In this document: positions 6,371 to 13,979 of the stretch, in pieces
Numbering within the stretch: position 1 is the first letter of the stretch
Layout: each line of letters opens with the position of its first letter
Assembly (NCBI GenBank): GCA_964486655.1
Contig: CAZAON010000485.1
Location: 1-15,313, forward strand
Direction of reading: 5' to 3'
DNA from: JADKIH01 sp964486655
Lineage (GTDB): Bacteria > Bacteroidota > Bacteroidia > AKYH767-A > 2013-40CM-41-45
Length of the DNA: 15,313 nucleotides
The notes under the pieces: model-generated
Database searches by the model: none
Told to the model about the DNA's origin: nothing
The model's input: only the letters and a program-made list of their open reading frames with translations
Made by a program: the position numbers and the translations under genes

Positions 6371-6616
6371 CTTGCAGCCCTAACCCGAAACCCGGAACCC
6401 GAAACTGTTAACCGACACACTAAGAACTTGCAGCCCCCAACCCCCAACCCGAAACCCAAAACCCGAAACTGTGTATCGACACTCTTAAGAGCTAGCAGCC
6501 CCCAACCCGAAACCCGGAACTGTATACCGACAAACTGAGAGCCAGCAGCCCCTAACCCGAAACCCGAAACCCGAAACAGGCAATGTACACACTCAGAGCA
6601 AGCAGCCACTTGCCCC
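6371..6616. repeat. Right arm of inverted heptamer array (CCCGAAA orientation)
   Basis: Four tandem imperfect units begin at 6371, 6427, 6492 and 6542, with lengths 56, 65, 50 and 57. A truncated fifth starts at 6599. Each unit is one word like CTTGCAG, then one or two words like CCCCCAA, then two or three words like CCCGAAA, a C, and a spacer of 21 or 22 bases (6406-6426, 6470-6491, 6521-6541, 6578-6598). The spacers agree on a pattern like TGTnnACCGACACACTnAGAG, most clearly in the first three. Runs of C at 6378-6400 and 6549-6574 make the minus strand G-quadruplex-prone. The array ends about 15 bases before the trhO -7 box. Confidence 0.92.
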
Positions 6617-6639
6617 ATCTTCCTCATTTCTTATCTTTG
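6610..6639 (+). promoter_or_regulatory. Bacteroidota-type promoter of trhO
   Basis: TATCTTTG (6632-6639) is a perfect match to the Bacteroidota -7 box TAnnTTTG. A TTG at 6610-6612, inside the truncated last array unit, is spaced 19 bases upstream as expected for the -33 element. The box ends only 7 bases before the trhO ATG (6647), so the transcript should have almost no 5' leader. Confidence 0.65.
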
Positions 6640-6646
6640 CAGGCTA

Positions 6647-7696
6647 ATGGAGTTGCATAACAAATACGACAAGGAAACACTTCGGAAAAAGCTCGAAAAC
6701 GAGCCATTTAAGCGTATTACACTATCATTTTACAGATATGTAATTCTTAAAAACCTGGAAGATTTTCGGGCCGAATTGTACCGGAAGCTGGCCGAAGTTG
6801 GAGTTTTCGGGAGAATCTATATTGCCGAAGAAGGCATTAATGCCCAGATTTCAGTACCTGAGCCGAACTGGGAAAAATTCCTTGAGCTTCTTAACTCATA
6901 CCCTGAGTTCGTCAATGTGGATCTTAAAATTGCTGTTGAAGATAACGGCAAGTCGTTTTATAAATTAATCGTAAGAGTTCGTAATAAGATTGTGGCAGAC
7001 GGATTAGATGACAAGAGTTTTGATGTTACGAATGTTGGCAAACATCTTTCGGCGAAAGAATTCAACGAGGCATTAAATAAGGAAGGAACCATTGTGGTCG
7101 ACATGCGCAATCATTATGAAAGCGAAGTCGGTCATTTCCGCAATGCCATTTTACCCGATGCCGATACTTTTCGCGATGAATTACCGATCGTACTTGATCT
7201 GCTAAAAGATAAAAAAGACAGCAAGCTCCTCCTCTATTGTACAGGAGGAATCCGCTGCGAGAAGGCGAGTGCGTTTTTCAAGCATCATGGATTTTCGGAT
7301 GTGAATCAGCTCAATGGCGGAATTATTCATTATGCGCGCCAGGTAAAAGCGGAAGGACTGGATTCTGAATTCATCGGAAAGAATTTCGTGTTCGACAACC
7401 GTATGGGAGAACGAATTACGAATGACATTATCAGCACCTGTCATCAGTGCGGCGAACCATGCGACCGTCATGTGAACTGCGCGAATGACGACTGTCATTT
7501 GCTTTTTATTCAGTGTGAAAAATGCGCGGAGAAAATGAAAGGCACATGTACTCCACGTTGTCATGAAATTGTTTTATTGCCGCTGGAAGAACAGATTAAA
7601 CTGCGCAAGGGAAAAGTGAAAGATAAAGCGCATTCGGTTTATAAGAGCCGGTTGAGGCCGAATCTCAGGGAGTACCTGATGGGTAATTACGAATGA
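6647..7696 (+). CDS. trhO: tRNA uridine(34) hydroxylase TrhO (YceA family)
   Basis: Cytosolic rhodanese-fold enzyme that hydroxylates U34 of certain tRNAs to 5-hydroxyuridine using oxygen, the first step towards cmo5U/mo5U wobble bases. The 349 residues fit the family (about 350). The N-terminal domain has LSFYRYVILKN and VFGRIYIAEEGINAQISVP (about 53-71). The rhodanese domain (about 140-235) has DMRNHYESEVGHF and the active loop CTGGIRCEKAS with Cys198 and Cys204. The C-terminal part keeps the family's cysteine cluster CHQCGEPCDRHVNC ... CEKC ... CTPRC (265-305), probably a metal site. The start aligns well with E. coli YceA. The last three codons and the TGA stop lie inside a heptamer repeat, and a two-word copy of the same repeat (7414-7427) is in the coding region at RITND. 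Confidence 0.95.
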   Translation: MELHNKYDKETLRKKLENEPFKRITLSFYRYVILKNLEDFRAELYRKLAEVGVFGRIYIAEEGINAQISVPEPNWEKFLELLNSYPEFVNVDLKIAVEDNGKSFYKLIVRVRNKIVADGLDDKSFDVTNVGKHLSAKEFNEALNKEGTIVVDMRNHYESEVGHFRNAILPDADTFRDELPIVLDLLKDKKDSKLLLYCTGGIRCEKASAFFKHHGFSDVNQLNGGIIHYARQVKAEGLDSEFIGKNFVFDNRMGERITNDIISTCHQCGEPCDRHVNCANDDCHLLFIQCEKCAEKMKGTCTPRCHEIVLLPLEEQIKLRKGKVKDKAHSVYKSRLRPNLREYLMGNYE

Positions 7697-7719
7697 CGAA
7701 TTAAGAATTACGAATTTTT
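7685..7719. repeat. Tandem 7-base words AATTACG/AATGACG overlapping the trhO stop
   Basis: AATTACG (7685), AATGACG (7692), AATTAAG (7699), AATTACG (7706) and a decayed AATTTTT (7713) run in register. The first 19 bases are identical to 1531-1549. The repeat supplies the final Asn-Tyr-Glu codons and the TGA of trhO. The trhO-GNAT gap is only 50 bases and has no other visible terminator. Confidence 0.85.
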
Positions 7720-7746
7720 ATTAAAAGATCTTCCATCCTATTCAGG

Positions 7747-8253
7747 TTAACTACTCCTCCTAATTGCATAAACCAACTCATCCAATCTCTCTCCGTTTTT
7801 CAAAATATTCCTTTCAAACCTCCCCTCTAATTTAAACCCGCTTTTCTCCAATACCCTTTGCGAAGCCGGATTATTACCAAACGGCCTTGCATAGATCCTG
7901 TCTATATCATATGTCTTCCAGGCAAATTCAATCATTTGAGGTATCGCGCGACTGATAATGTGCTTATCCCAGTGATGTTCGGCTAACCAATATCCCAGTT
8001 CTGCATTTTTTCGCATGATGTCTGACTGAGGATGAATACCTATTCCGCCGCAAGCCTCACCGTCAATATCAATCGCGAAAATGTGAATGGGATCATCCTT
8101 AGTTGCAAAACGGATAAAGTTTTCCGCATCCGCTTTGGAATAAGGATGAGGAAAAGCATCGGTCATGAATTTTGCAATTTTAATATTGTTCGCATTGAGT
8201 GCGAGACTTTCAATATCATTCAGGTTGAACGGACGTAGTTTGAACTTAATCAT
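7747..8253 (-). CDS. GNAT family N-acetyltransferase (RimJ/RimL-like)
   Basis: Cytosolic acetyl-CoA-dependent acetyltransferase of 168 residues. The fold is recognisable: KLRPFNLNDIESL at the N-terminus, GGIGIHP (69-75), AELGYWLAEHHWDKHIISRAIPQMIEFAW (84-112) and the C-terminal signature NNPASQRVLEKSGFKLEGRFER (127-148). This is the pattern of the RimJ/RimL/SpeG-like group, whose members modify protein N-termini, polyamines or small molecules. The target here cannot be told. The CoA pyrophosphate loop, usually like WGKGYATEA, reads WDKHIISRA and lacks the glycines, so CoA binding may be altered. It is convergent with trhO, and the two stops are 50 bases apart. It shares its direction with the glycosyltransferase genes but is separated from them by 120 bases. 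Confidence 0.88.
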   Translation of the reverse strand: MIKFKLRPFNLNDIESLALNANNIKIAKFMTDAFPHPYSKADAENFIRFATKDDPIHIFAIDIDGEACGGIGIHPQSDIMRKNAELGYWLAEHHWDKHIISRAIPQMIEFAWKTYDIDRIYARPFGNNPASQRVLEKSGFKLEGRFERNILKNGERLDELVYAIRRSS

Positions 8254-8338
8254 GACACAAAATTGATTAAATTAATTGCATAGTACAAATAAAAATAGAA
8301 CCTGATTCTTATCCATTAAGCTCTAAATCTATATTCTT

Positions 8339-8359
8339 GTGAATTCGTGAAATTCGTGG
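8339..8359. repeat. Short direct repeats GTGAATTC/GTGAAATTC
   Basis: GTGAATTC (8339-8346), GTGAAATTC (8347-8355) and GTGG (8356-8359) form a brief word repeat between the glycosyltransferase stop and the GNAT start. The words are 8 and 9 bases, so they do not follow the 7-base register seen elsewhere. Confidence 0.4.
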
Positions 8360-8373
8360 TCAACAAAAATAAA

Positions 8374-9351
8374 TTATAGACTAAGATATAGTCCGAATAA
8401 TTTATCCGAATTATCATCCTGCTCAAAAACAAGTCTGCCTGCTTTCAACGCTTCAGAAATTTTCAACGCCAGATCTACGGCATCGCGTGATTTGAATATT
8501 AAACATCCATCCGGCCTTTCCACGCAATCACTCGCTACCACTCTGGCGCCTAAACTCAATGCCTCACGAATCGCAATCGAATCACCATCCGTCAGCGTTG
8601 CCCTGATAAATATATCTGCTTTGCTTAATAGCGCGGGGAAATCAATGCTTCCGGAAATATATCTTAACAAAATCCTGTCCCCTAATTCCTTCTGCAACTT
8701 TAAAATCAAGGGAGCATATTTTTTTTCAAAAACTCCATTCACGTCAACAAATAACATGAGCAATTTTTCGGCCGAACTGATTTTATTCAGACTGCTTAAT
8801 ACAATATCAAATCCGTATAAATCATTTTCCGGCAAATTAGTTTTTGCAGCTGAACTCATTGTTACCATCACTTTCCTGCCATTAAACAATTTGCTTAACT
8901 CTTCGGGTAATGCGGTAAGTTTTTTCGGCGGAATGAATGCGGGAATAACGAGTCTGTCCTTTTCATCTGCATTTTTATAAACGAAAATTACTTTATCACT
9001 TAAGCGAATAATTTTCTCCGTTGACTTTACACTTTCCTCCCTCGGATTATGCTGAGTATAAATTAATTTCTTCCCGGACAACTTAACTATTCTGCCGATT
9101 ACCGATTTCAAAGGATGAGAAAGATGCAGGTGAACTGTATCCGACGAAAGAAAAAAACGAAATGCGGAAAAAAGTCCGTGAAGGTTTTCGTTCTCATCAA
9201 TAAACAATCCTCTTTTAAGATCGCAAACAGCGAGTTCAATTCCTTCATTTGAAACGGACCTTTGCAGGAGTCTTTGAATATGAACTGATACACCACCTTC
9301 GGGAGGAGGATACGGGCCTATAAGCAGTATTTTTTTTCTTCTCTCTTTCAA
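8374..9351 (-). CDS. Glycosyltransferase, GT4-like (GT-B fold)
   Basis: Predicted sugar transferase of 325 residues for surface polysaccharide assembly at the cytosolic face of the membrane. The N-terminal half has the GT-B entry motif IGPYPPPEGGVSVHIQRL (11-28). The C-terminal nucleotide-sugar region has ADIFIRATLTDGDSIAIREALSLGARVVASD (245-275), in which the acidic residue before DSIAIREA replaces the usual E of the E-x7-E motif. The protein is about 30 residues shorter than typical GT4 enzymes. The start is TTG (9351), the only plausible initiator before the GPYPPP motif. It overlaps the upstream stop as TTGA, pointing to coupled translation with the preceding glycosyltransferase. It is the last gene of the three-gene set. 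Donor and acceptor sugars are unknown. Confidence 0.85.
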   Translation of the reverse strand: MKERRKKILLIGPYPPPEGGVSVHIQRLLQRSVSNEGIELAVCDLKRGLFIDENENLHGLFSAFRFFLSSDTVHLHLSHPLKSVIGRIVKLSGKKLIYTQHNPREESVKSTEKIIRLSDKVIFVYKNADEKDRLVIPAFIPPKKLTALPEELSKLFNGRKVMVTMSSAAKTNLPENDLYGFDIVLSSLNKISSAEKLLMLFVDVNGVFEKKYAPLILKLQKELGDRILLRYISGSIDFPALLSKADIFIRATLTDGDSIAIREALSLGARVVASDCVERPDGCLIFKSRDAVDLALKISEALKAGRLVFEQDDNSDKLFGLYLSL

Positions 9352-10424
9352 TCGATATGATTTATCAGTGAAAGATATTTAAATACCGCTATGTCAGCCC
9401 CAAACTCTTTCGCGCGTAAAACTTTCTGTGAAGTTTCTGAAACAGATTTGAGTGATTTCATTATCGCCATTGCAAGGGCTTCCGCATCCGGTGAAACAAT
9501 TTGTCCCAACGTCCCATTGAGTAAAATTTCGTTTATTCCGCCGGCACTTTCAGTACAAACTATATTGCAGCCACATGCCAATGCTTCAATCAGAACAGTA
9601 GGTAATCCCTCGTACGTAGATGTCATTACGAAAACTTTGCAACGACTCATATAGGAATATGGATTTTCGACATTTCCCTCGAAAATAACATTTGAAGAAA
9701 TACCAAGCCGAATCGCATAATTCTGTAATTCCTCTCTTGAGTTACCATCGCCAAGAAAAACAAGTCGGACCGAAACAGACTTTAACACAATTGCGATTGC
9801 GTCAAGCAGGAGTTTGTAATTTTTACTTGAGGTTAATCTGCCTGCTGTTAGAACAACCGGAACAGTAGTATCTAATTCAATTGCAACATCCTTCAGACTA
9901 AATATTTCAGGATCAAATGCCGCCTTGTGAATCACCGAAATCTTTCGACGTAATAAAGGAAAGTTATCAGCAAAGTCAGCAGCGACACTTTCAGAAACTG
10001 CCGTCACCGCATCAGCCCTGCCGAAAAGATATTTTCCGAGCAACTTGTTCAATGGCTTTGTGTTGTTAAAAGAAAAAAGACTATGTTCATTCAGAAACAC
10101 TTTACCTTTCCAGTTTTCCCATTTCACCGCCAGCAATGTCATTATCTGAATGTGAGTTTGAGAAACGATTAAAACATCAGGATTTTCGGATTTCAAAAAT
10201 TTTCTGAATGGCTTAACACCCTGACGGGCACGATCGACATTGAGATTGACAATTTGAACATTTGGCACAAGCAAAGATTTCAATGGTCCGTTATCATCAA
10301 GTACAACAACAGAACATTTTAAATTTTTTCCGGCGAAACCATTTGCAAGGCGGATCATGACCTTTTCTGCCCCGCCCATGCGGAATGATCCGATTACAAT
10401 GGCTATGTGCAGTTGTTTATCCAT
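9348..10424 (-). CDS. Glycosyltransferase family 4 protein
   Basis: Retaining GT-B transferase of 358 residues. N-terminal IGSFRMGGAEKVMIRLANGF (11-30) carries the GGAE motif common in GT4. The middle has NEHSLFSF and AVSESVAADF (142-151). The C-terminal domain has AGRLTSSKNYKLLLDAI (194-210), LGDGNSREEL (224-233) and the E-x7-E motif YEGLPTVLIEALACG (271-285; Glu272 and Glu280). It probably adds one sugar of the repeat unit or chain encoded by this cluster. The ATG overlaps the end of the ligase/polymerase gene by 8 bases, and its own stop overlaps the TTG of the next transferase by 4, so all three genes form one translationally coupled unit on the minus strand. The precise linkage is unknown. 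Confidence 0.92.
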   Translation of the reverse strand: MDKQLHIAIVIGSFRMGGAEKVMIRLANGFAGKNLKCSVVVLDDNGPLKSLLVPNVQIVNLNVDRARQGVKPFRKFLKSENPDVLIVSQTHIQIMTLLAVKWENWKGKVFLNEHSLFSFNNTKPLNKLLGKYLFGRADAVTAVSESVAADFADNFPLLRRKISVIHKAAFDPEIFSLKDVAIELDTTVPVVLTAGRLTSSKNYKLLLDAIAIVLKSVSVRLVFLGDGNSREELQNYAIRLGISSNVIFEGNVENPYSYMSRCKVFVMTSTYEGLPTVLIEALACGCNIVCTESAGGINEILLNGTLGQIVSPDAEALAMAIMKSLKSVSETSQKVLRAKEFGADIAVFKYLSLINHID

Positions 10425-11667
10425 TTTTCTCAGCGAAGATATTCCAGAATCTTGCGCTCAACAGCATTCCTATACCAATTGAAAATGATTTATGATAAAA
10501 GGAATGGTAGAAAATAAATATGAGCGGAATGATCATGATAAAAATATAAAGACATGCCTTTCTCCTGTCACCTCTGATATCGGTATTCAGGATTTTCGCG
10601 AACATTCGTATAAGATAAAGGAATCCCAGCAAGGCCGGCAATCCCCAGTATATCCACACCTGGAAGAATGCATTGTGAGCTGCCATTGCAATATCCGTCG
10701 TATACCTGTTTGTTATGCCTGCCTTGACGGCCCATCCATTCCAATAATTACCCGAACCAACGCCCGTTAGTACATATTGATCAATATTTCTCAATACGGC
10801 GAGATAAACTTTCGATCGTGAATCTTCCGATTGCAATTCTGTTAGTCGTACGAGTGATCCCAATCGAACCCAGACGACCTCGGGAACAGTGAATGCGATA
10901 AACAGGATAAGAATGACCATTGGAATAATCCATTTCTTCAGATTAACTCTTGATTTGATCATGAAAATCAGAACCGCGCTGAAAAAAATAACAGCGCCGG
11001 TGCGCGATGCAGTGAGGAAAACACCCAGGACAGAAGGGAGTGAAAGTGCAATCAGCAAATATCTTTTCCAACGAACTTTTTCATAGTATGCCCAGATGAT
11101 GCCGATGATTGCTCCAATCGAAGAGAAATATGAGATGTCGGTCAAACTTCCCCGAAGATAAAATTCCTCGAATGCAAGGAGTCGTGCATGCGAGGCATCT
11201 GTAAATCCGCTGGCCGTAAGCGAACTTAAAAGCGGCGCTGTTCCGGTAATGATGAGTACTGATTGAACCGCGCTGGCGAGGACGAATGTAAATAATGCAA
11301 GATCAAATGCCTGCTTGTCACGGCATAATGCAGCAATGCCGTACATCCCAAGTGTCATATTAATATAGCGTATAATAAAATCATATGCCGCATACTGATG
11401 CATTGTCTCCATAAAAATACAAAGTACTGCAAAGCTCATGGCCGCAATGAAATATTTGCTGGAGAATAGCCGCATCAGCGAATTCAGTCTCGTAATGGAC
11501 AGATAAACGAGGGTAAATGCGAAAATGACAAATGGCGTGCTTGCCCCCGAGAAACTGGGAAGATTGGCTTCGAAATAGATACTGAATACCAGCAGAAAAA
11601 GAAGGATTCTATCGAAGACGGTAGAATTGTATGCTACTGCTTGCTGTGTTGGTATTGCGGCGATCAC
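10417..11667 (-). CDS. O-antigen ligase/polymerase (WaaL/Wzy-type) membrane protein
   Basis: Polytopic inner-membrane protein of 416 residues with about ten to twelve hydrophobic segments. It has the layout of the Wzy_C/O-antigen ligase superfamily: the conserved FLTASRTGAVIFF (217-229, Arg222), then a long periplasmic loop (about 262-338) with LTGVGSGNYWNG (300-311) and the hallmark histidine in AAHNAFFQVWIYWG (329-342, His331-Asn332). Such proteins either polymerise glycan repeat units or ligate the finished glycan to lipid A core or protein; sequence alone does not separate the two. The start is GTG at 11667, because no in-frame ATG occurs before the first helix. It leads a coupled three-gene set with two glycosyltransferases. 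A Wzx-type flippase gene lies upstream, beyond one opposite-strand gene. Confidence 0.88.
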   Translation of the reverse strand: MIAAIPTQQAVAYNSTVFDRILLFLLVFSIYFEANLPSFSGASTPFVIFAFTLVYLSITRLNSLMRLFSSKYFIAAMSFAVLCIFMETMHQYAAYDFIIRYINMTLGMYGIAALCRDKQAFDLALFTFVLASAVQSVLIITGTAPLLSSLTASGFTDASHARLLAFEEFYLRGSLTDISYFSSIGAIIGIIWAYYEKVRWKRYLLIALSLPSVLGVFLTASRTGAVIFFSAVLIFMIKSRVNLKKWIIPMVILILFIAFTVPEVVWVRLGSLVRLTELQSEDSRSKVYLAVLRNIDQYVLTGVGSGNYWNGWAVKAGITNRYTTDIAMAAHNAFFQVWIYWGLPALLGFLYLIRMFAKILNTDIRGDRRKACLYIFIMIIPLIFIFYHSFYHKSFSIGIGMLLSARFWNIFAEKNG

Positions 11668-11748
11668 ATGCGAAAATAGGGAATAGAAAAGATAAATACT
11701 GAAGTTGCCGATTATTTATAACTTTAATACTGCCTATTTCAAAACACA

Positions 11749-11756
11749 CAAAACTA
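11749..11756 (-). promoter_or_regulatory. Possible -7 element TAGTTTTG for the polysaccharide gene set
   Basis: On the minus strand TAGTTTTG matches TAnnTTTG exactly, 81 bases before the GTG start of the ligase/polymerase gene. A TTG lies 16 bases upstream, shorter than the usual 19. It overlaps the region just ahead of the divergent T9SS cargo gene. The match is easily met by chance in AT-rich DNA. Confidence 0.3.
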
Positions 11757-11762
11757 TAACCC

Positions 11763-12617
11763 ATGAAAAAAACAATTACATCCCTGTTTTTATACCTAAT
11801 TACATTTCCTCTTTCCGCTCAAATTCCGAATGCGGGCTTTGAAAACTGGACAAGCGGAATTCCGGATAACTGGTTTTCACAAACCGGATATGCATATGCA
11901 TCATCGGCAAGTAATGCACATTCGGGTAACCTGTCTTTGCGCTTTCAGACCGTACAGGATGTCTCGGGCGTAAGCGCCACGACACTTTTCACAAGAGTAG
12001 TACCGAACAGTTCATTTTTCCCATTAGGCTTAACCTCTGCTCCGGTGAATATTACTTTCTGGGCAATTACAAGTTTGCTTAACGGAGATGTTCTTACCAT
12101 TAACACAACATTGAAAAGCGGAAACAATATTGTTGGTGTTGTAAATGGTACATGCGTATCGACTGTTTCTCCAACCTGGCAGTTTTATTCATTTCCAATT
12201 GCATACTCTTCGATGGCCTTGCCAGACTCTGCGGCAATATGGTTTAGCTTCAAGAACGGATCCTGTACACCAAACATCAATCCTTTAAATATCGGTACAG
12301 TTGTTATGATTGATGATGTTGCTTTCGATGGGACTACGGGTATTCATTCGCCGTCGAATACAAATAATTTTTTGCTGTATCCTAATCCGGCTAATGAATA
12401 CACAACCCTGAACTTCAATCAGGCTAACAATGCTGACATACAGATCAGGCTTTTAGATATATGCGGGAAAACAGTTAAAACATTCAACGAAAATTCCAAA
12501 TCAACGGGATTAAGTTCTTTACAATTGAACTTATCGGATATATCAGAAGGAATTTATTTTCTTTCTGTTAAAACGAATGCCGGCGAACAGGTTCAGAAGT
12601 TAATTATAGAGAGATAA
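11763..12617 (+). CDS. T9SS-secreted protein with jellyroll-like N-terminal domain
   Basis: Exported 284-residue protein. Residues 1-19 are a signal peptide (ending PLSAQ). The mature N-terminus begins IPNAGFENWTSGIPDNWF, a pattern I associate with carbohydrate-binding-module-like jellyroll domains in Bacteroidota; the domain runs to about residue 190 and includes MIDDVAFDG. A T9SS type A sorting domain covers 202-284 (NFLLYPNPANEYTTLNF, then EGIYFLSVKT and KLIIER at the end). The protein should be exported by T9SS. Its binding target is unknown. It is the only + strand gene inside the polysaccharide cluster, is divergent from the ligase/polymerase gene and convergent with the flippase gene. 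Only one base (12618) separates its stop from the flippase stop. Confidence 0.87.
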   Translation: MKKTITSLFLYLITFPLSAQIPNAGFENWTSGIPDNWFSQTGYAYASSASNAHSGNLSLRFQTVQDVSGVSATTLFTRVVPNSSFFPLGLTSAPVNITFWAITSLLNGDVLTINTTLKSGNNIVGVVNGTCVSTVSPTWQFYSFPIAYSSMALPDSAAIWFSFKNGSCTPNINPLNIGTVVMIDDVAFDGTTGIHSPSNTNNFLLYPNPANEYTTLNFNQANNADIQIRLLDICGKTVKTFNENSKSTGLSSLQLNLSDISEGIYFLSVKTNAGEQVQKLIIER

Positions 12618-12618
12618 A

Positions 12619-13935
12619 TTATATAAATGAAGCTTTAATCTTTAACTTGCTTTTCACAAAAGAGTATGCAAGCAGATTAAGTACAATCATCGACACCGAA
12701 GTTCCGATGGCAGCGCCTATTATTCCAATTGACGGAATTAAAATTATGTTGAGTATAATCTGAATTCCAAAAGCCAACACATACAGCCACAGAAATGCAC
12801 GCTGATGACCGGTCATAGTCATAAGTCCGCCTACCATTCCCGTAAATGAATTCACAATTTGTCCGCATAACAGAATAACTAACACCATATAAGATGATTC
12901 ATATTGTGGTCCGAACAAACCCAATATCCATTTACCGCCGATGATCAAAGTGAATAGTATCGGCAAAGTTATGCTCAATATCTGCAAGGATGCATTCTTA
13001 ACCATATCCTGCAGCTTTATCAATTGTCTTCCTTCGTAAAGCGAAGATATCTTTGGCATAAAAACATAATCAGCCACCGATAAACCAAGAGCCGTTAATG
13101 TTGCCAGCCTCGCGGCGACAGCATAGTATCCGGCATTCGTATTTCCGAGAAAATAACTTACGATGAGTATGTCTGATTGCCTGAGCAAAAGATCCAATGA
13201 AGTCGTTAGAAATAAAATGCCCGATACCGACAGCCACTCTTTTGGAACAAACGCCCTTTCTTCGGTTGTAAAATCCTTCATTGCCTTCTTAGCCTTCCTG
13301 ACTGTGAAGTAACAAACCGTAATTGTACAGCAAAGATTAATTAGCATTGCGGCATCGACATTCAGTCTGCCATATGAATTAAAATAATACAAAGAAATTA
13401 CGCCAATGGTAATCGGGAGAAAAAAGTAAACCGGAGATAATGAAGACTTATATTTCTTCAACGCGCGCAGAACGGCGCTTGACTGATAAACAATGGCAAG
13501 AAAAGGGATTAATAATATTCCCCAGAAATACCCTTCCGACAAAGTACTGCCAAACTTTTTTGCTTTTGCAAGCAGGAAAATAAACAAAGCCGCACTGCAG
13601 ATAATTGCCACAAGCAAAACCGTACGTTTTGCAAACTTCACAAACCCTGAAGCTGATGAGAAATCATTCTTTGCCAGATAAGCCGGTAAAAACTTCAATG
13701 TCGAAGTATCGAAACCGAATAGGCTGACGACCATCAGAATATTAATAACCGTGATTATGACGATGTAGTTCCCGTATTGCTTCGGACCCATCAAGCGGGC
13801 AAGCATAACATGTAAAAGGAAAATCAATCCCAATCCGGCCAGTCGAAACATCAGCGACTGAACCACCTGCCTTCCGGAAGCGCTCTTCTTTAATTCACCT
13901 AATAAATTCATTTCCCGGGGAGCTGTGGTATGCAT
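12619..13935 (-). CDS. Polysaccharide flippase, Wzx-like (MOP superfamily)
   Basis: Inner-membrane transporter of 438 residues with about twelve to fourteen hydrophobic segments. It probably flips lipid-linked glycan units from the cytosolic to the periplasmic face. Family features are LMFRLAGLGLIFLLHVMLARLMGPKQYGNYIVI (28-60), FGFDTSTLKFLPAYLAKND and NTNAGYYAVAARLATLTALGLSVADYVFMPKISSLYEG. This is the PST/oligosaccharide flippase pattern. The start is ATG 13935; a second Met nine codons in (13911) is an alternative giving a protein that begins MNLLGELKKSASGRQ. It shares the strand and likely pathway with the ligase/polymerase and glycosyltransferases but is cut off from them by the T9SS cargo gene, so it probably has its own promoter. 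Confidence 0.9.
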   Translation of the reverse strand: MHTTAPREMNLLGELKKSASGRQVVQSLMFRLAGLGLIFLLHVMLARLMGPKQYGNYIVIITVINILMVVSLFGFDTSTLKFLPAYLAKNDFSSASGFVKFAKRTVLLVAIICSAALFIFLLAKAKKFGSTLSEGYFWGILLIPFLAIVYQSSAVLRALKKYKSSLSPVYFFLPITIGVISLYYFNSYGRLNVDAAMLINLCCTITVCYFTVRKAKKAMKDFTTEERAFVPKEWLSVSGILFLTTSLDLLLRQSDILIVSYFLGNTNAGYYAVAARLATLTALGLSVADYVFMPKISSLYEGRQLIKLQDMVKNASLQILSITLPILFTLIIGGKWILGLFGPQYESSYMVLVILLCGQIVNSFTGMVGGLMTMTGHQRAFLWLYVLAFGIQIILNIILIPSIGIIGAAIGTSVSMIVLNLLAYSFVKSKLKIKASFI

Positions 13936-13979
13936 GAATGCTGTTATACTGTAAGATTTGGTTGGAGTTACAGGTAACT

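Noticed and set aside
6378..6403. Telomere-like CCCTAA repeat or eukaryotic contamination
   Set aside because: Only one CCCTAA word occurs, within CCCGAAA words, and both flanks are bacterial genes.
6371..6616. CRISPR array
   Set aside because: The 21-base intervals are similar to one another rather than unique, the repeat part varies in length, and no cas gene is present.
6050..6627. Open frames of 60-87 codons on both strands within the array
   Set aside because: The 7-base words contain no stop codon and a period of 7 cycles through all frames, so several frames stay open and give the same low-complexity peptides. There is no domain, signal or family match.
8492..8980. 162-codon + strand frame opposite the glycosyltransferase
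   Set aside because: It is antisense to a gene with clear GT-B motifs and shows no family features.
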